A DNA stretch of 64,000 nt from Mycobacterium sp. 852013-50091_SCH5140682 (GCF_001665685.1 NZ_LZTB01000128.1:41087-105086), one strand, 5' to 3'; shown: positions 8,213 through 19,421, counted from the first letter of the stretch. Numbers and translations are program-made. The notes: generated from the sequence alone by a model not told the origin.

Positions 8213-9949
8213 GTGAGTCGATGCGATCATGATCTTGTGACCGGCCCTCGCAGGTCGGGCGTCGAGACCGGCATGCGTCCCCTGCGTGACACACTTTCGC
8301 AGTTGCGCCTCCGCGAATTGCTCATGGAGGTACAGGACCGAGTCGAGCAAATCGTGCTGGGGCGTGATCGACTCGACGGACTCCTGGAGGCGATGCTGAC
8401 GGTCACATCGGGCCTGGACCTCGATACGACCTTGCGCACCATCGTCCACACCGCCATCGAGCTCGTCGACGCGCGCTATGGAGCCCTGGGTGTTCGTGGT
8501 TACGACCACGAGCTGACCGAGTTCATCTATGAAGGAATCGGCGACGACCTACGCGAACGGATCGGATCTCTGCCCGAGGGGCGTGGAGTGTTGGGGGCAT
8601 TGATCGATGATCCGAAACCGATTCGGCTGGCGAACATTTCCCAACATCCCGCCTCTGTCGGGTTTCCGGCCCATCACCCCCCGATGCGTACCTTTCTTGG
8701 TGTGCCGATTCGTATCCGAGACGAGGTCTTCGGGAACCTCTATCTGACCGAGAAGGCTGGCCGGCAGCCCTTCAGCGACGATGACGAGGTACTCGTTCGG
8801 GCACTGGCCGCGGCAGCGGGTATCGCCATCGACAATGCGCGGCTGTATGCGCAATCCAAGCTCCGACAGGTATGGATCGCGGCAACCCGGGACATCGGCA
8901 CCGAGATGCTCTCGGGGGCCGATCCCGACCGCGTGTTCCAATTGGTTGCCGACGAATCCCGCACACTCAGCAGTGCGACCGCAACGCTCGTCGCTGTCCC
9001 AGCAGATCCTGACGTACCGGCGATCGACACTACCGAACTCATTGTGGTGGCTACAGCAGGTAGACACCCGATCACTGCGGGAAAGACGGTGCCGACCGCG
9101 GGGACCGCGATAGGTGAGGCCTTCAGCACGGGCTTGGCCGCAAACGTGGACTGCTTCGACAGCGGGTTCGACGTGGCCTCGGGGCCCGCATTGATCCTGC
9201 CGTTACACACCACGGACGTGATCGTCGGCGTACTGGTTGTTCTGCGATCCGAGGGCGAGCGGTCCTTCAACGCCAACGAACTCGACATGATGACGGGTTT
9301 CGTCAGCCAGGCCGCGCTCGCCTGGCAGTTGGCCACAGCCCAACACCACATGCGTGAGCTGAACATCCTGACCGACCACGATCGCATTGCCCGAGACCTC
9401 CACGACCATGTCATCCAACGCCTGTTCGCCATCGGACTGGCGCTGCAGGGAACTATCCCCAGGGCGCGCATGGCCGAAGTGCAGCGACGCATTATCGACA
9501 GCGTCGACGAGCTGCACGATGTCATCCAGGAGATCCGCACGGCCATATTCGATCTCCACGGGCCATCCTTGGCGGGTGTGACGCGCCTGCGCCAACGTCT
9601 CGACGCTGCGGTCGCACAGTTTGCTGACTCAGGATTGCAGACCGAGGTGCGGACACAGGGGCCGTTATCGGCAGTCAGCGCCGAGCTCGCCGATCATGCC
9701 GAGGCAGTCGTCCGAGCAGCGGTGCGCGATGCTGCCCGGCACGCAACAACCCTCGCCATTGCGGTCACGGTTGATGACGACTTGACCATTGAGGTCACCG
9801 ACAACGGACACGACGTTCCTGACGACGTGACCACCAGCGTCGTGGAGGATTTGAACCAGCGCGCCAAGGACATGGGGGGTGAGTGCAGCGTCGTCGATAC
9901 CACGGGTCAAGGCGCGACCTTGCGATGGTCGGCGCCGCTGCAACCGTAG
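8213..9949 (+). CDS. DosS/DosT-like heme sensor with degenerate kinase domain
   Basis: 578-residue paralog of the kinase at 5755, with the same GAF-GAF-HisKA_3-HATPase layout. The heme pocket is kept (His155 in HHPPMRTF, Tyr177 in GNLYLTEK), and so is the phospho-acceptor (His397, RDLHDHVIQRL). The ATP-binding motifs are eroded: N-box Asn replaced by Asp506 (AAVRDAARHA), G1 box DNGHDVP with the second Gly lost (Asp534), and G2 box GSGL replaced by TSVV (541-544). It may sense gas but not autophosphorylate, acting through heterodimers or as a phosphate acceptor; that is inference. The GTG start at 8213 is uncertain; GTG 8237 and ATG 8273 are alternatives. Confidence 0.85.
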   Translation: MSRCDHDLVTGPRRSGVETGMRPLRDTLSQLRLRELLMEVQDRVEQIVLGRDRLDGLLEAMLTVTSGLDLDTTLRTIVHTAIELVDARYGALGVRGYDHELTEFIYEGIGDDLRERIGSLPEGRGVLGALIDDPKPIRLANISQHPASVGFPAHHPPMRTFLGVPIRIRDEVFGNLYLTEKAGRQPFSDDDEVLVRALAAAAGIAIDNARLYAQSKLRQVWIAATRDIGTEMLSGADPDRVFQLVADESRTLSSATATLVAVPADPDVPAIDTTELIVVATAGRHPITAGKTVPTAGTAIGEAFSTGLAANVDCFDSGFDVASGPALILPLHTTDVIVGVLVVLRSEGERSFNANELDMMTGFVSQAALAWQLATAQHHMRELNILTDHDRIARDLHDHVIQRLFAIGLALQGTIPRARMAEVQRRIIDSVDELHDVIQEIRTAIFDLHGPSLAGVTRLRQRLDAAVAQFADSGLQTEVRTQGPLSAVSAELADHAEAVVRAAVRDAARHATTLAIAVTVDDDLTIEVTDNGHDVPDDVTTSVVEDLNQRAKDMGGECSVVDTTGQGATLRWSAPLQP

Positions 9950-10002
9950 CGAAGTTGTCAGCGCCGAGATGACTGGCCGCGGGCAACGTCGACCACAGGC
10001 GC

Positions 10003-10695
10003 TCACAAGTATTCGGCGAACCACTCGCAAGCCAGCTTGGCGACCTGTTCCAGAGTGCCCGGCTCCTCGAAGACGTGGCCGGCGCCAGGAACGATCGCAA
10101 GTTCACATCGACCTGGAATCAGCGCTTGCGCACGCTGATTCAGCTCGATGACGCCATGGTCGCGCCCTCCGACGATCAGAAGTGTCGGCGCGAGGACTCT
10201 TGTCAGCGCGCGCCCGGCGAGATCAGCACGGCCACCGCGCGACACGATTGCGTTGACCCGCACCTGCGGGTCGGCTGCGGCTGTCAGCGCTGCGCCGGCC
10301 CCGGTGCTGGCGCCGAAATAGCCGATCGGAAGAGCCGCGGTGTCGGGTTGGTCGGCAAGCCATCTGGTGACACCGACCAGGCGCGAGGCCAGCAGCCCGA
10401 TGTCGAAGACGTTGGCGCGGTTGCGTTCTTCGTCGACCGTGAGCAGGTCGAACAGGAGCGTGCCGAAACCGGCAGCGTTGAGGACCTGTGCGACATAACG
10501 ATTGCGCGGACTGTGCCGGCTGCTCCCGCTGCCGTGAGCGAAGACCACAACACCCCTGGGATTCTCGGGGATCGTGAGGTGCCCGGCTACCGAAGCCTGC
10601 CCTGCGAGCACTTGTACTTCCTCGTCGCGCAGGTAACGCTGTCCTGACTGGTGCGCAGTATCAAGGTATTCCATAGTTGAATGTTCGGCAGGCAT
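10003..10695 (-). CDS. Alpha/beta hydrolase (dienelactone hydrolase-like)
   Basis: 230-residue single-domain serine hydrolase. It has an oxyanion-type HGSGSSRHSPRN loop, nucleophile in GASTGAG, acid in GGRDHGV, and His in GAGHVFEE. It resembles the hydrolase part of the mycobacterial phosphoribosyltransferase/hydrolase fusions (Rv0571c, Rv2030c group), the latter known from the DosR regulon. It lies 49 bp after the WS/DGAT gene on the same strand, so it may be the last cistron of that operon. The substrate is unknown. Confidence 0.8.
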   Translation of the reverse strand: MPAEHSTMEYLDTAHQSGQRYLRDEEVQVLAGQASVAGHLTIPENPRGVVVFAHGSGSSRHSPRNRYVAQVLNAAGFGTLLFDLLTVDEERNRANVFDIGLLASRLVGVTRWLADQPDTAALPIGYFGASTGAGAALTAAADPQVRVNAIVSRGGRADLAGRALTRVLAPTLLIVGGRDHGVIELNQRAQALIPGRCELAIVPGAGHVFEEPGTLEQVAKLACEWFAEYL

Positions 10696-10744
10696 GTACC
10701 GGATCGATACGGGATTTGGTCACCGGTCGTGCGGACAAGAGGCC

Positions 10745-12139
10745 TCACGTCACGCCGACGGCCGTCTCAAGTTCGGCGAGTGCCTGCTCGGTCAGGGGCC
10801 CCAGTTCGGTGATATCGGGCATGACGTCGCCACCGGCGACGTAGCCGAACCCGACGCGATCGGCGTACGAGCAGGTCGTGACATTGAGCGCTTGTCCGTC
10901 ATACACGGCAGAGATCGGATAAATCTCCTCGACATGTGCACCGTTCCAATACATTTCGTCTCGCGGACCTGGAACGTGCGAGATCGGCAGGTTGTAACCT
11001 GCTCGGAGTCTCGGCGCGAACGGCAGCATCGGCAGCAGCACCGTCGGAGCGATGCTCGCCGCCAGTAGTAGCAAGGACGCTGCCGCACCGCGCGCAGCCA
11101 CTTCGTGCTTGCCCTCGGACATGGACCGATGGATGCGATCCAGTCGCTCTGCGGGGTCGACCAGATCCGTACCCAGCGGGCAAAGCCACGCGCCGAACAT
11201 GTTGCCCGGCTGGTCGGCTCGTCGGTGATCGTGAGGATGCACCGCGATCGGACAGATGGCGACCAACGACCGGTGGGGCAACTCGTCGTGATCTGTCAGC
11301 CATCGGCGAAGAGCACCGGCGATCACCGCGGTGATGACGTCGTTGGCCGTCGTCTCTGTTTCTCGTCGGACTGCCTGAAAACGACTGCTGGGCAGGGTGG
11401 CGGCACTGACCACACGTTCGCGTCCGAGGCGGCCGTTGAAGCGAACATAGGGCGCGGCCAAAGGCTGCAACGCGGTATCCCCGGTCACGCTTGCCGCAAT
11501 CCTCGCTACTTCGCCGGTGACCACCTGCGCCGCCAACGCGGCGGCTGATGACCCGGCTTTGGTCACGGCGCCGAGCAACGCCAGGGGATTGGGTAACCGA
11601 AATCCGCGGTGTACCGCGGGGGTTCGGGTCTTTGGCTCGGCGTAGAATCCACGCGACGAACGGCATCGCGGATCAGGACTCAGCACATCGGCGAGCGTCT
11701 GCAAACCGGTCACACCGTCCATCACGGTGTGATGCATCTTGATGTAGAAGGCGAAGCGGCCGTCGTCAAGGCCGTCGATGAGATAGGACATCCACATCGG
11801 TCGTGATCTGGCGAGAGGCTCTGCGTGCAATGCGCTGATCAACTTCCACAGGCTCTCACCTGGTGTCAGCGTGACTCTTTGGCAGTGCCTGCCGACATCG
11901 ACGACGTCGAGCTCCCGCCACACCCAGACGCCCGCTGTGTCAATGCCGCGGTGGGGATATCTGCGCAGCCGTGGATCCCCGACTACTCGACCGATGACAC
12001 TGTCCGCATATACCTGATCGAGATAATCCGGCGTCGACCCGGGTGGCGGCGACAGTACCAGTACCGCACCGATGTTCAGCGGGTTGGAAATCACGTCTGC
12101 GGTGATCATTGCCGCGTCCAACGGGCCCATCCAGTTCAC
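10745..12139 (-). CDS. Wax ester synthase/diacylglycerol acyltransferase (WS/DGAT)
   Basis: 464-residue acyltransferase that should use acyl-CoA to esterify diacylglycerol or fatty alcohols, making triacylglycerol or wax ester storage lipid at the membrane. The catalytic motif HHxxxDG is intact (His136-His137 to Asp141-Gly142, MHHTVMDGVTG). The C-terminal half has the usual NVTTCSYADRVGFGYV segment. The start is GTG 12139 with GAGG 8 nt upstream; ATG 12130 is an alternative. It follows the hydrolase gene by 12 bp in the large minus-strand operon, which suggests that carbon activated by the upstream enzymes ends up in storage lipid. Confidence 0.9.
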   Translation of the reverse strand: MNWMGPLDAAMITADVISNPLNIGAVLVLSPPPGSTPDYLDQVYADSVIGRVVGDPRLRRYPHRGIDTAGVWVWRELDVVDVGRHCQRVTLTPGESLWKLISALHAEPLARSRPMWMSYLIDGLDDGRFAFYIKMHHTVMDGVTGLQTLADVLSPDPRCRSSRGFYAEPKTRTPAVHRGFRLPNPLALLGAVTKAGSSAAALAAQVVTGEVARIAASVTGDTALQPLAAPYVRFNGRLGRERVVSAATLPSSRFQAVRRETETTANDVITAVIAGALRRWLTDHDELPHRSLVAICPIAVHPHDHRRADQPGNMFGAWLCPLGTDLVDPAERLDRIHRSMSEGKHEVAARGAAASLLLLAASIAPTVLLPMLPFAPRLRAGYNLPISHVPGPRDEMYWNGAHVEEIYPISAVYDGQALNVTTCSYADRVGFGYVAGGDVMPDITELGPLTEQALAELETAVGVT

Positions 12140-12151
12140 CGTGCGCCTCGC

Positions 12152-13453
12152 TCAGGCCGACCGGTGTGACTCGGGCTCGGTGAACGGCCCATTGACGAGC
12201 CCCGATTGCAGCAGCGCAGAGTCGACAAACTGCTGCACGGGCCGCGACTCGAAGAACCCCGTGTGACCACCGCGGTACCAGACAATCTGTGGCTTACCCC
12301 AGTGTTCCCACAATCGAAGGACCTGCTCGCGCGGATGAACGAGCTGATCAGCGATGCCGGCATAGATGAAGCGACCAGAGATCGGTACACGCGGCCGCAG
12401 GGCCAGTGGTGACAACATGTGTCCGATGGGCGCGGCCAATGACACGATCCGGCGACGCGGATCTTCGCGACTCAGGTCGGCGTGCCGACCGAGCAGCACA
12501 ACCAAATCGGCCACCGGTACCCCGAGGATCGCGCATGTCAGGCCGTCTTCCAGACTGGCGACCAGCGATGAGACATATCCGCCGAGAGAGATGCTGTACA
12601 AGCCGATCGACGAGTTGGGTTGCTGCATCCGGATCCAGGTCAGCAGCCGCCTGATGTCCCAAACCGCCTGAGCTGTCGCGTGGACATTGTCCATCACGTC
12701 CTCGCCCGGAAATACGGCCCCTTTGGGTAGCCCGCGTGACCGTGGACCATGCATGGGCAGGACCGGCAGGATCACGTTCAAGCCGAGATCGTCATGTAGG
12801 TGCCAGGCCCGAAACAGCGCGAGATCGAGTGCGGCGCGGCCCATCTCCGCGCCGTGTACGCATACCAGCCAGGGCCGGTCATCAGCGTGCCGCAGTAGCA
12901 AGGCGAATTCGCGGTTGTTGGCGGTATAGCTCATCCATCGAGTCCTGCCGGGTTCACCCACGCGAGGCCTGTAGCCGCTGTCAAAGGCGATACGTTCATA
13001 GCGTCGACCCGTCGCGCGCACCGACCGGATTGTGACCTCTGTCAACGCGGGGGGTTTTGCGAAGAACCGCGACGGTTCGGCCAACCAACCTCTGCGGGCG
13101 TAGAGACCAAGCGCCGCAGTGACTTCAGCCTCGATGCGGTCGAATTCACGCAGGTCGCCCACCGGCCGTCTTGCCCGCAATCCCAGTAACACGATCTCAT
13201 CGCGAAGTGCGTGTGCGGCCAGTGCGATCGTCGGCCGCGCGACGGGCAGGTCGCGCGAACCACGGTCGAGGTATTCGCGCCAGGCCATCACGTAGTAGTC
13301 GATCGTTTGGACGATCGGGTGTATCGCCGAGCTGACCGCACCCCGTCCGAACGCGTGAATGCGCGAAAGGCCGGTACGAGATGCACTCGTACTGTCACGG
13401 ATTGCCGGGCTCTCCGCTGAGGTCGGAAGGTTAGACTGCGTGGGTCTCGACAT
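12152..13453 (-). CDS. Alpha/beta hydrolase, 433 residues
   Basis: Large serine-hydrolase-fold protein with an N-terminal helical domain. The nucleophile elbow is LYSISLGGY, the catalytic Asp is probably in AGIADQLVHP, and the His is in YRGGHTGFF. Residues near the middle (CVHGAEMGRAALDLALF, LPMHGPRSRGLPKG) fit the core of esterases or acyltransferases of this fold. The start at ATG 13453 overlaps the ACP gene by 23 bp; longer in-frame starts exist. Between an ACP and a WS/DGAT it could act as an acyl-ACP thioesterase or transferase; that is inference. Confidence 0.75.
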   Translation of the reverse strand: MSRPTQSNLPTSAESPAIRDSTSASRTGLSRIHAFGRGAVSSAIHPIVQTIDYYVMAWREYLDRGSRDLPVARPTIALAAHALRDEIVLLGLRARRPVGDLREFDRIEAEVTAALGLYARRGWLAEPSRFFAKPPALTEVTIRSVRATGRRYERIAFDSGYRPRVGEPGRTRWMSYTANNREFALLLRHADDRPWLVCVHGAEMGRAALDLALFRAWHLHDDLGLNVILPVLPMHGPRSRGLPKGAVFPGEDVMDNVHATAQAVWDIRRLLTWIRMQQPNSSIGLYSISLGGYVSSLVASLEDGLTCAILGVPVADLVVLLGRHADLSREDPRRRIVSLAAPIGHMLSPLALRPRVPISGRFIYAGIADQLVHPREQVLRLWEHWGKPQIVWYRGGHTGFFESRPVQQFVDSALLQSGLVNGPFTEPESHRSA

Positions 13454-13679
13454 AACGAACCACATCCGAGAGCGTCCGCAAGCCCGCGTAGTCCTTTTCG
13501 GGTATCGCAACGTGGAGCCGTCGATGTATGCCGACCAGGAAATTGAGCCAGTCCATCGAATCCAGGTCCACCTGGTTGCGCAACAGGACGTCGTCGGACA
13601 ACTCGACCGGATCCACCTCGGGGGCGATGGTCGTCAAAACCGACAGCACTTCTTCACGGATGCGTTGAGCGGTCATCAT
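13431..13679 (-). CDS. Acyl carrier protein
   Basis: 82-residue acidic four-helix protein with the phosphopantetheine motif DLDSMDWLNF (Ser41). It should carry acyl chains as thioesters. Two tandem ATGs (13679, 13676) mark the start, 7 bp after the E2 stop. A longer upstream frame would lie inside the E2 gene and is rejected. An ACP next to a 2-oxoacid dehydrogenase E2 is unusual and suggests a dedicated acyl chain route rather than bulk fatty acid synthesis. Confidence 0.85.
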   Translation of the reverse strand: MMTAQRIREEVLSVLTTIAPEVDPVELSDDVLLRNQVDLDSMDWLNFLVGIHRRLHVAIPEKDYAGLRTLSDVVRYVETHAV

Positions 13680-13686
13680 TTTCGTG

Positions 13687-14826
13687 TCATTTCTCGAGTT
13701 CGTCAGGCAGCTGCAATTGCTCACTGATTGCGGCGAGGAACAGCGCGCCGCGGTGGCCGTCGCTGGCACGATGATCGGCGGAAAGGGTTGCGTTCACCGT
13801 GGTCATGACTCGGATCCCACCGTCGACGACGCGAACCCTCTGAGCCGGCCGCCCGAACCCCACCAACGCAACCTGTGGCGGATAGATCACGCCGAAAACA
13901 GAATCGACTCCCTGATCGCCGAGGTTTGTCACCGTGATCGTCGGGTCTGACACCTCAGAGCTGCGGAGACTGCCAGCACGAGCTCGGGCCACGAGATCGG
14001 TCAGGTTGCGCATCAACTCATCGATCTTCTTGTCCGCAACATCATGTATTGCCGGCGCCACCAATCCGCCGCCGCGGAGGGAGATCGCGATACCGACGTG
14101 GCTTCCTGAACCTGCCTGGAACTCATCGTTGTGCCAGAACCCGTTGAATTCGCTGTACCGTCGCGCAGCCAGGCCAACCGATTTCACGAGCAGCACGGCG
14201 GGCAACACGCGCTCGGCGATCGGCCGCCGACTGTTGTAGTCGGCGAGCCACGTCAGCGCCGTCTCCATCGGAATTTCTTCTGACAGGTAATAGTGCGGGA
14301 TCTCGTGCTTGGAGCGGCTCATCGCGGCAGCGATCGATCTGCGCATCTGCGCTGCGCGATCGGTGGTGGCGGTGTGTGACGGAGTCTTCGTAGCCTCTGC
14401 TGCCGCGTGCTCGACGTCGGCAATGGTGACGGCTCCCTGCGGTCCAGTCCCGGTGACGCCGCCGAGGCCGACGCCCAATGATGCGGCAACGCGCCGTGCG
14501 GCCGGCGAAATCCACCGGCGCCGTGCCGGCTGTGGGGTCGCAGTGGTTTCGGCAGACACTGCAGGCAGCTCGGTCGGGGCGGACTCGCCTGCTGCCAGCA
14601 GTGTGGCCAAAGGCGTACCGGCCTGGATGGTTTCGCCGACGGGAACCAGCAGCTCGTGCACGGTCCCGCTCTGCCAACACTCCACCTCCACAGCTGCCTT
14701 GGTGGTTTCCACCACCGCCACGACTTGGCCTCGGGCAATGGCATCACCGGGCTTCACGAGCCATTCGGTCAGCGTTCCTTCGTCCATGTCCGACCCGAGC
14801 GCGGGCATCTTGAACTCGATCATCAT
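13687..14826 (-). CDS. 2-oxoacid dehydrogenase E2 (dihydrolipoamide acyltransferase)
   Basis: 379-residue E2 component. It has one N-terminal lipoyl domain (1-80, lipoyl Lys in VVETTKAAVEVE), a peripheral subunit-binding domain (about 105-145, ISPAARRVAASLGV), and a catalytic core ending in DHRASDG, the HRxxDG active site. It passes acyl groups from E1 to CoA. The start ATGATG overlaps the E1-beta stop by 4 bp. The acyl substrate (pyruvate, acetoin or branched chain) cannot be settled from sequence alone. No E3 gene is present, so a housekeeping lipoamide dehydrogenase must serve. Confidence 0.9.
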   Translation of the reverse strand: MMIEFKMPALGSDMDEGTLTEWLVKPGDAIARGQVVAVVETTKAAVEVECWQSGTVHELLVPVGETIQAGTPLATLLAAGESAPTELPAVSAETTATPQPARRRWISPAARRVAASLGVGLGGVTGTGPQGAVTIADVEHAAAEATKTPSHTATTDRAAQMRRSIAAAMSRSKHEIPHYYLSEEIPMETALTWLADYNSRRPIAERVLPAVLLVKSVGLAARRYSEFNGFWHNDEFQAGSGSHVGIAISLRGGGLVAPAIHDVADKKIDELMRNLTDLVARARAGSLRSSEVSDPTITVTNLGDQGVDSVFGVIYPPQVALVGFGRPAQRVRVVDGGIRVMTTVNATLSADHRASDGHRGALFLAAISEQLQLPDELEK

Positions 14827-15797
14827 GGCTTCCCGAGAGTGCGCTTCACCGCGTCGACAATCGCATCAACCTGGGGGAGGGCAGCCTCCTCAAGGTGCCT
14901 GGCATATGGAATCGGTACCTCTGCAGTGCATACCCGGGCGATGGGTGCATCCAGGTCGTAGAATGCGTTCTCGACCAGCCGCGCGCTGATCTCCGCGGCC
15001 AGGCTGCCTGTGCGCCAGGCTTCGTCGACGATGACGGCCCGATGCGTCTTGCGCACGGACTCGGTGATAGTCGCGTCATCCAACGGGCGCAGCACGCGAA
15101 GATCTATTATCTCGCAAGCGATTCCGTCAATCGCAAGTCTATTCGCCGCGTCGATGGCTTTCGGCACGCACCCGCCGTAGGCGATCACGGTGATGTCGGA
15201 TCCCGGTCGCCGTACCGCGGCTCGGGAGATGTCGGCCGGGGTGAGTGCATCGACGTCGGTCGTCGCGTTGTACAGCTGCACGTGTTCGAAGATCACTACC
15301 GGATCGGGGTCTGCGAGAGCCGTCCGCAGCATCCCGTAGGCGTCCTCGACGGTGGCCGGGGCAAGCACCTTGATGCCAGGGATGTGGGCATACCAGCATT
15401 CCAGACTGTGGGAATGCTGCGCGGCGAGTTGTCTACCTGCCCCGGTCGCCATCCTCACCACGAGCGGTACCGAGAACTGCCCGCCGGACATATGTCTCAG
15501 TGCCGCAGCGGTATTGACGATCTGGTCGAGTGCCAACAGACTGAAGTTCACGGTCATGACTTCGACGATCGGGCGTAATCCGCCCAACGCCGCACCGATG
15601 CCGACCCCGACGAAACCCAGCTCGGACAACGGGGTATCGCGGATCCGGTCGGGGCCGAACTCATCGAGTAGCCCTTTGGACACCGCGTACGTTCCGCCGT
15701 ATCGGCCGATGTCTTCGCCCATCAGGACGACCCGGGAATCGTTTCGCAGTGCGTCGCGCAATGCGTCGTGCGCGGCGGTTCGATAGCTGACCTTCAT
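14823..15797 (-). CDS. 2-oxoacid dehydrogenase E1 beta subunit
   Basis: 324-residue transketolase-like beta subunit of the heterotetrameric E1 (PdhB/AcoB type). Typical segments are YRTAAHDALRDAL, VVLMGEDIGRYGGTYAVSKG, DTPLSELGFVGVGIGAAL and the C-terminal VRKTHRAVIVDEAW. With E1-alpha it decarboxylates a 2-oxoacid (or acetoin) using ThDP. It overlaps E1-alpha by 4 bp (ATGA at 15794-15797) and E2 by 4 bp. Confidence 0.92.
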   Translation of the reverse strand: MKVSYRTAAHDALRDALRNDSRVVLMGEDIGRYGGTYAVSKGLLDEFGPDRIRDTPLSELGFVGVGIGAALGGLRPIVEVMTVNFSLLALDQIVNTAAALRHMSGGQFSVPLVVRMATGAGRQLAAQHSHSLECWYAHIPGIKVLAPATVEDAYGMLRTALADPDPVVIFEHVQLYNATTDVDALTPADISRAAVRRPGSDITVIAYGGCVPKAIDAANRLAIDGIACEIIDLRVLRPLDDATITESVRKTHRAVIVDEAWRTGSLAAEISARLVENAFYDLDAPIARVCTAEVPIPYARHLEEAALPQVDAIVDAVKRTLGKP

Positions 15798-16761
15798 GCG
15801 ACACTCTCCGAAGTGAGAACGTCACGTCCCAACTGCTCGACGGGCTCGAAGGTCCCGGCCTCGGCGAACGCGACAGCTTCGGCCACCTCGCGGTCGGCGG
15901 CCGATTCGATACCAGCTATTTCGTCGGTGGTGAGCACACCGTCGCGCAGGCACTGCGTGCGGAACAGCTCGATCGGATCTCGTTCGCGCCACTGGGCGAC
16001 TTCGGTCTTGTCGCGATAGAGTTCCGGATCGAACATCGAATGGGCGCGGAAGCGGTAGGTACGGAACTCGAGGAAGAACGGTCCGCTCTTTGTCCGGATG
16101 TGCGCGACAGCCTGTTCGGTTGCGTGCAGGCAGGCCAACACGTCCATCCCGTCAACGGCGAGCGTGGGCACCCGGTAGGACGCTGCTTTGGCCGTCAGGT
16201 CGGTCTGGGACTGTGCCCGGTCCAGTCTGGTGCCCATCGCGTAGAGGTTGTTCTCGCAGCAGAACAACACGGGAAGCTGCCACAGGGCGGCCATGTTCAG
16301 TGACTCGTGGAATGCCCCCTCGGCGACGGCTCCATCGCCGAAATAGCAGGCGGTGACGCGGTTGCGGCCGAGAGTCTTGTCGGCGAGGGCCAGTCCCACT
16401 GCGATCGGCAGACCGCCCGCCACGATGGCGTTGCCACCGTAGAAACGGGTGGCGGCGTCGAACAGATGCATCGATCCGCCTCTGCCGCCAGAACATCCTT
16501 CCTGCTTACCGAACATCTCGGCCATGATGGAGTTCATCGCGACACCCCAAAGCAATGCATGTGCGTGCTCGCGGTACGTCGCGACGACGGCATCCCCTGT
16601 GGTCAGTGCCCGCAGCGATCCGGCAGCGATCGCCTCCTCGCCGACGTACAGGTGCAGGAACCCGCGAATCTTGGCTTCCCCATACAGTTCCGCGCACTTC
16701 TCTTCCATCCGGCGTACGCGGATCATGTCCGACAACAGCGTGCGGGCGAGTTCTTCTCCGC

Positions 16762-16765
<4 letters not shown>
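15794..16765 (-). CDS. 2-oxoacid dehydrogenase E1 alpha subunit
   Basis: 323-residue ThDP-binding alpha subunit (PdhA/AcoA type). The ThDP motif starts GDGAVAEGAFHESLN and closes with CENNLYAMG. RGGSMHLFD and the phosphorylation-loop-like RFRAHSMFDPELYR are also typical. It forms E1 with the beta subunit. Its ATG overlaps the acetyl-CoA synthetase stop by 4 bp, so the synthetase, E1-alpha, E1-beta and E2 genes form one translationally coupled chain. Confidence 0.92.
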
Positions 16766-18551
<1,786 letters not shown>

Positions 18552-18555
<4 letters not shown>

Positions 18556-18812
18556 GACTGATCCTTCGGCAATCCCAAGAGGCCACTGCGCAGCGCACGG
18601 CCCAGGTTCGCCATCACCCGTTCGGTCAACCGGTCGAAGGCGGAGCCGTCGTCGATGATCTGATCGAGGCCGTGGTGGTGCAGATACGCACTGATTCGTC
18701 GGTCCATCGGCCAGCCGGCGTAGATCTGCTGGGTGAATTCCGACCGCAGAAAACCCCAGGCAACGGCTTCCATCTGCGGTCCGGTCAACTTGGAGCACTC
18801 GGCTGTGGTCAT
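18552..18812 (-). CDS. Small helical protein, first gene of the acyl-CoA/storage-lipid operon
   Basis: 86-residue soluble protein with no recognised family. The middle is rich in aromatic and His residues (VAWGFLRSEFTQQIYAGWP, AYLHHHGLDQII), and the C-terminus is helical. ATG 18812 was chosen because GAAGGGA lies about 10 nt upstream; the frame also opens at 18848. The stop is shared with the GTG of the acetyl-CoA synthetase. A strong DosR box lies about 65-75 bp upstream (18876-18889), so this gene probably heads a hypoxia-induced transcript. Confidence 0.7.
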
Positions 18813-18875
18813 CACGATTCCCTTCTCGGGAGCACCTACCGACCACATCGTGTCCGTACCGCCGTCGTGGCAATA

Positions 18876-18889
18876 GAGACCAAAGTCCC
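18876..18889. promoter_or_regulatory. DosR/DevR box
   Basis: GAGACCAAAGTCCC matches 9 of 10 core positions. It lies in the divergent gap between the eight-gene minus operon (first ATG 18812) and the plus-strand Ddn-like gene (18995), so it may control both. Confidence 0.65.
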
Positions 18890-18994
18890 CGCGAAAGCCC
18901 CGAACTCCGGCGATGCCGTCCGAGTGCCCTAAGTCCTCTGCTCTGGATCCGGACGGCCCTGTCGCACGGCCGGCCCGGGAGCGAGCATCGTGGA

Positions 18995-19411
18995 ATGTCT
19001 ACCGACATGCAGGCACCGTTCCGAGATGCGGTGCGTCGCTTCAACAAGTACGTACTCAATCCCGCGATGCTGCATCTGGCCGGCCGAAAACACTGGTATG
19101 CATCGGTGATCAGACACACCGGTCGTGTCTCGGGCAGGCAGTACGCCACACCCGTGGTCGCCGAAAAAGCGGTCGACGGGTACATCATCCCGCTGCCGTA
19201 CGGCACCAGGGTCGACTGGTTGCGCAATGTGCTCGCAGCGGGTCGGGCGACGATCACGTCCGACGGTCAGACGCGCGAGGTTACCGACCCGAGCATTGTC
19301 GACCTGGCACAGGTAGCGCCACAGCTGTCACGGCGACGGCGCCGTACGTTCGAGCGACTTGGCGTCGCCAAGGCCGTAAAAGTCAAGACCCCACAAAAGA
19401 TTTCGAGCTAG
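18995..19411 (+). CDS. Deazaflavin (F420)-dependent nitroreductase family protein (Ddn-like)
   Basis: 138-residue split-barrel protein of the Ddn/FDOR-A family, which uses reduced F420 to reduce quinones or nitro compounds. Family features: RHTGRVSGRQYATPVVAEK, YIIPLPYG, VDWLRNVLAAGRATI and a basic C-terminus. The ATG at 18995 lacks a good ribosome site; the second Met (codon 5) is an alternative. It lies 10 bp before the Rv2629-like gene, probably co-transcribed. Confidence 0.8.
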   Translation: MSTDMQAPFRDAVRRFNKYVLNPAMLHLAGRKHWYASVIRHTGRVSGRQYATPVVAEKAVDGYIIPLPYGTRVDWLRNVLAAGRATITSDGQTREVTDPSIVDLAQVAPQLSRRRRRTFERLGVAKAVKVKTPQKISS

Positions 19412-19421
19412 GACACAAGAG

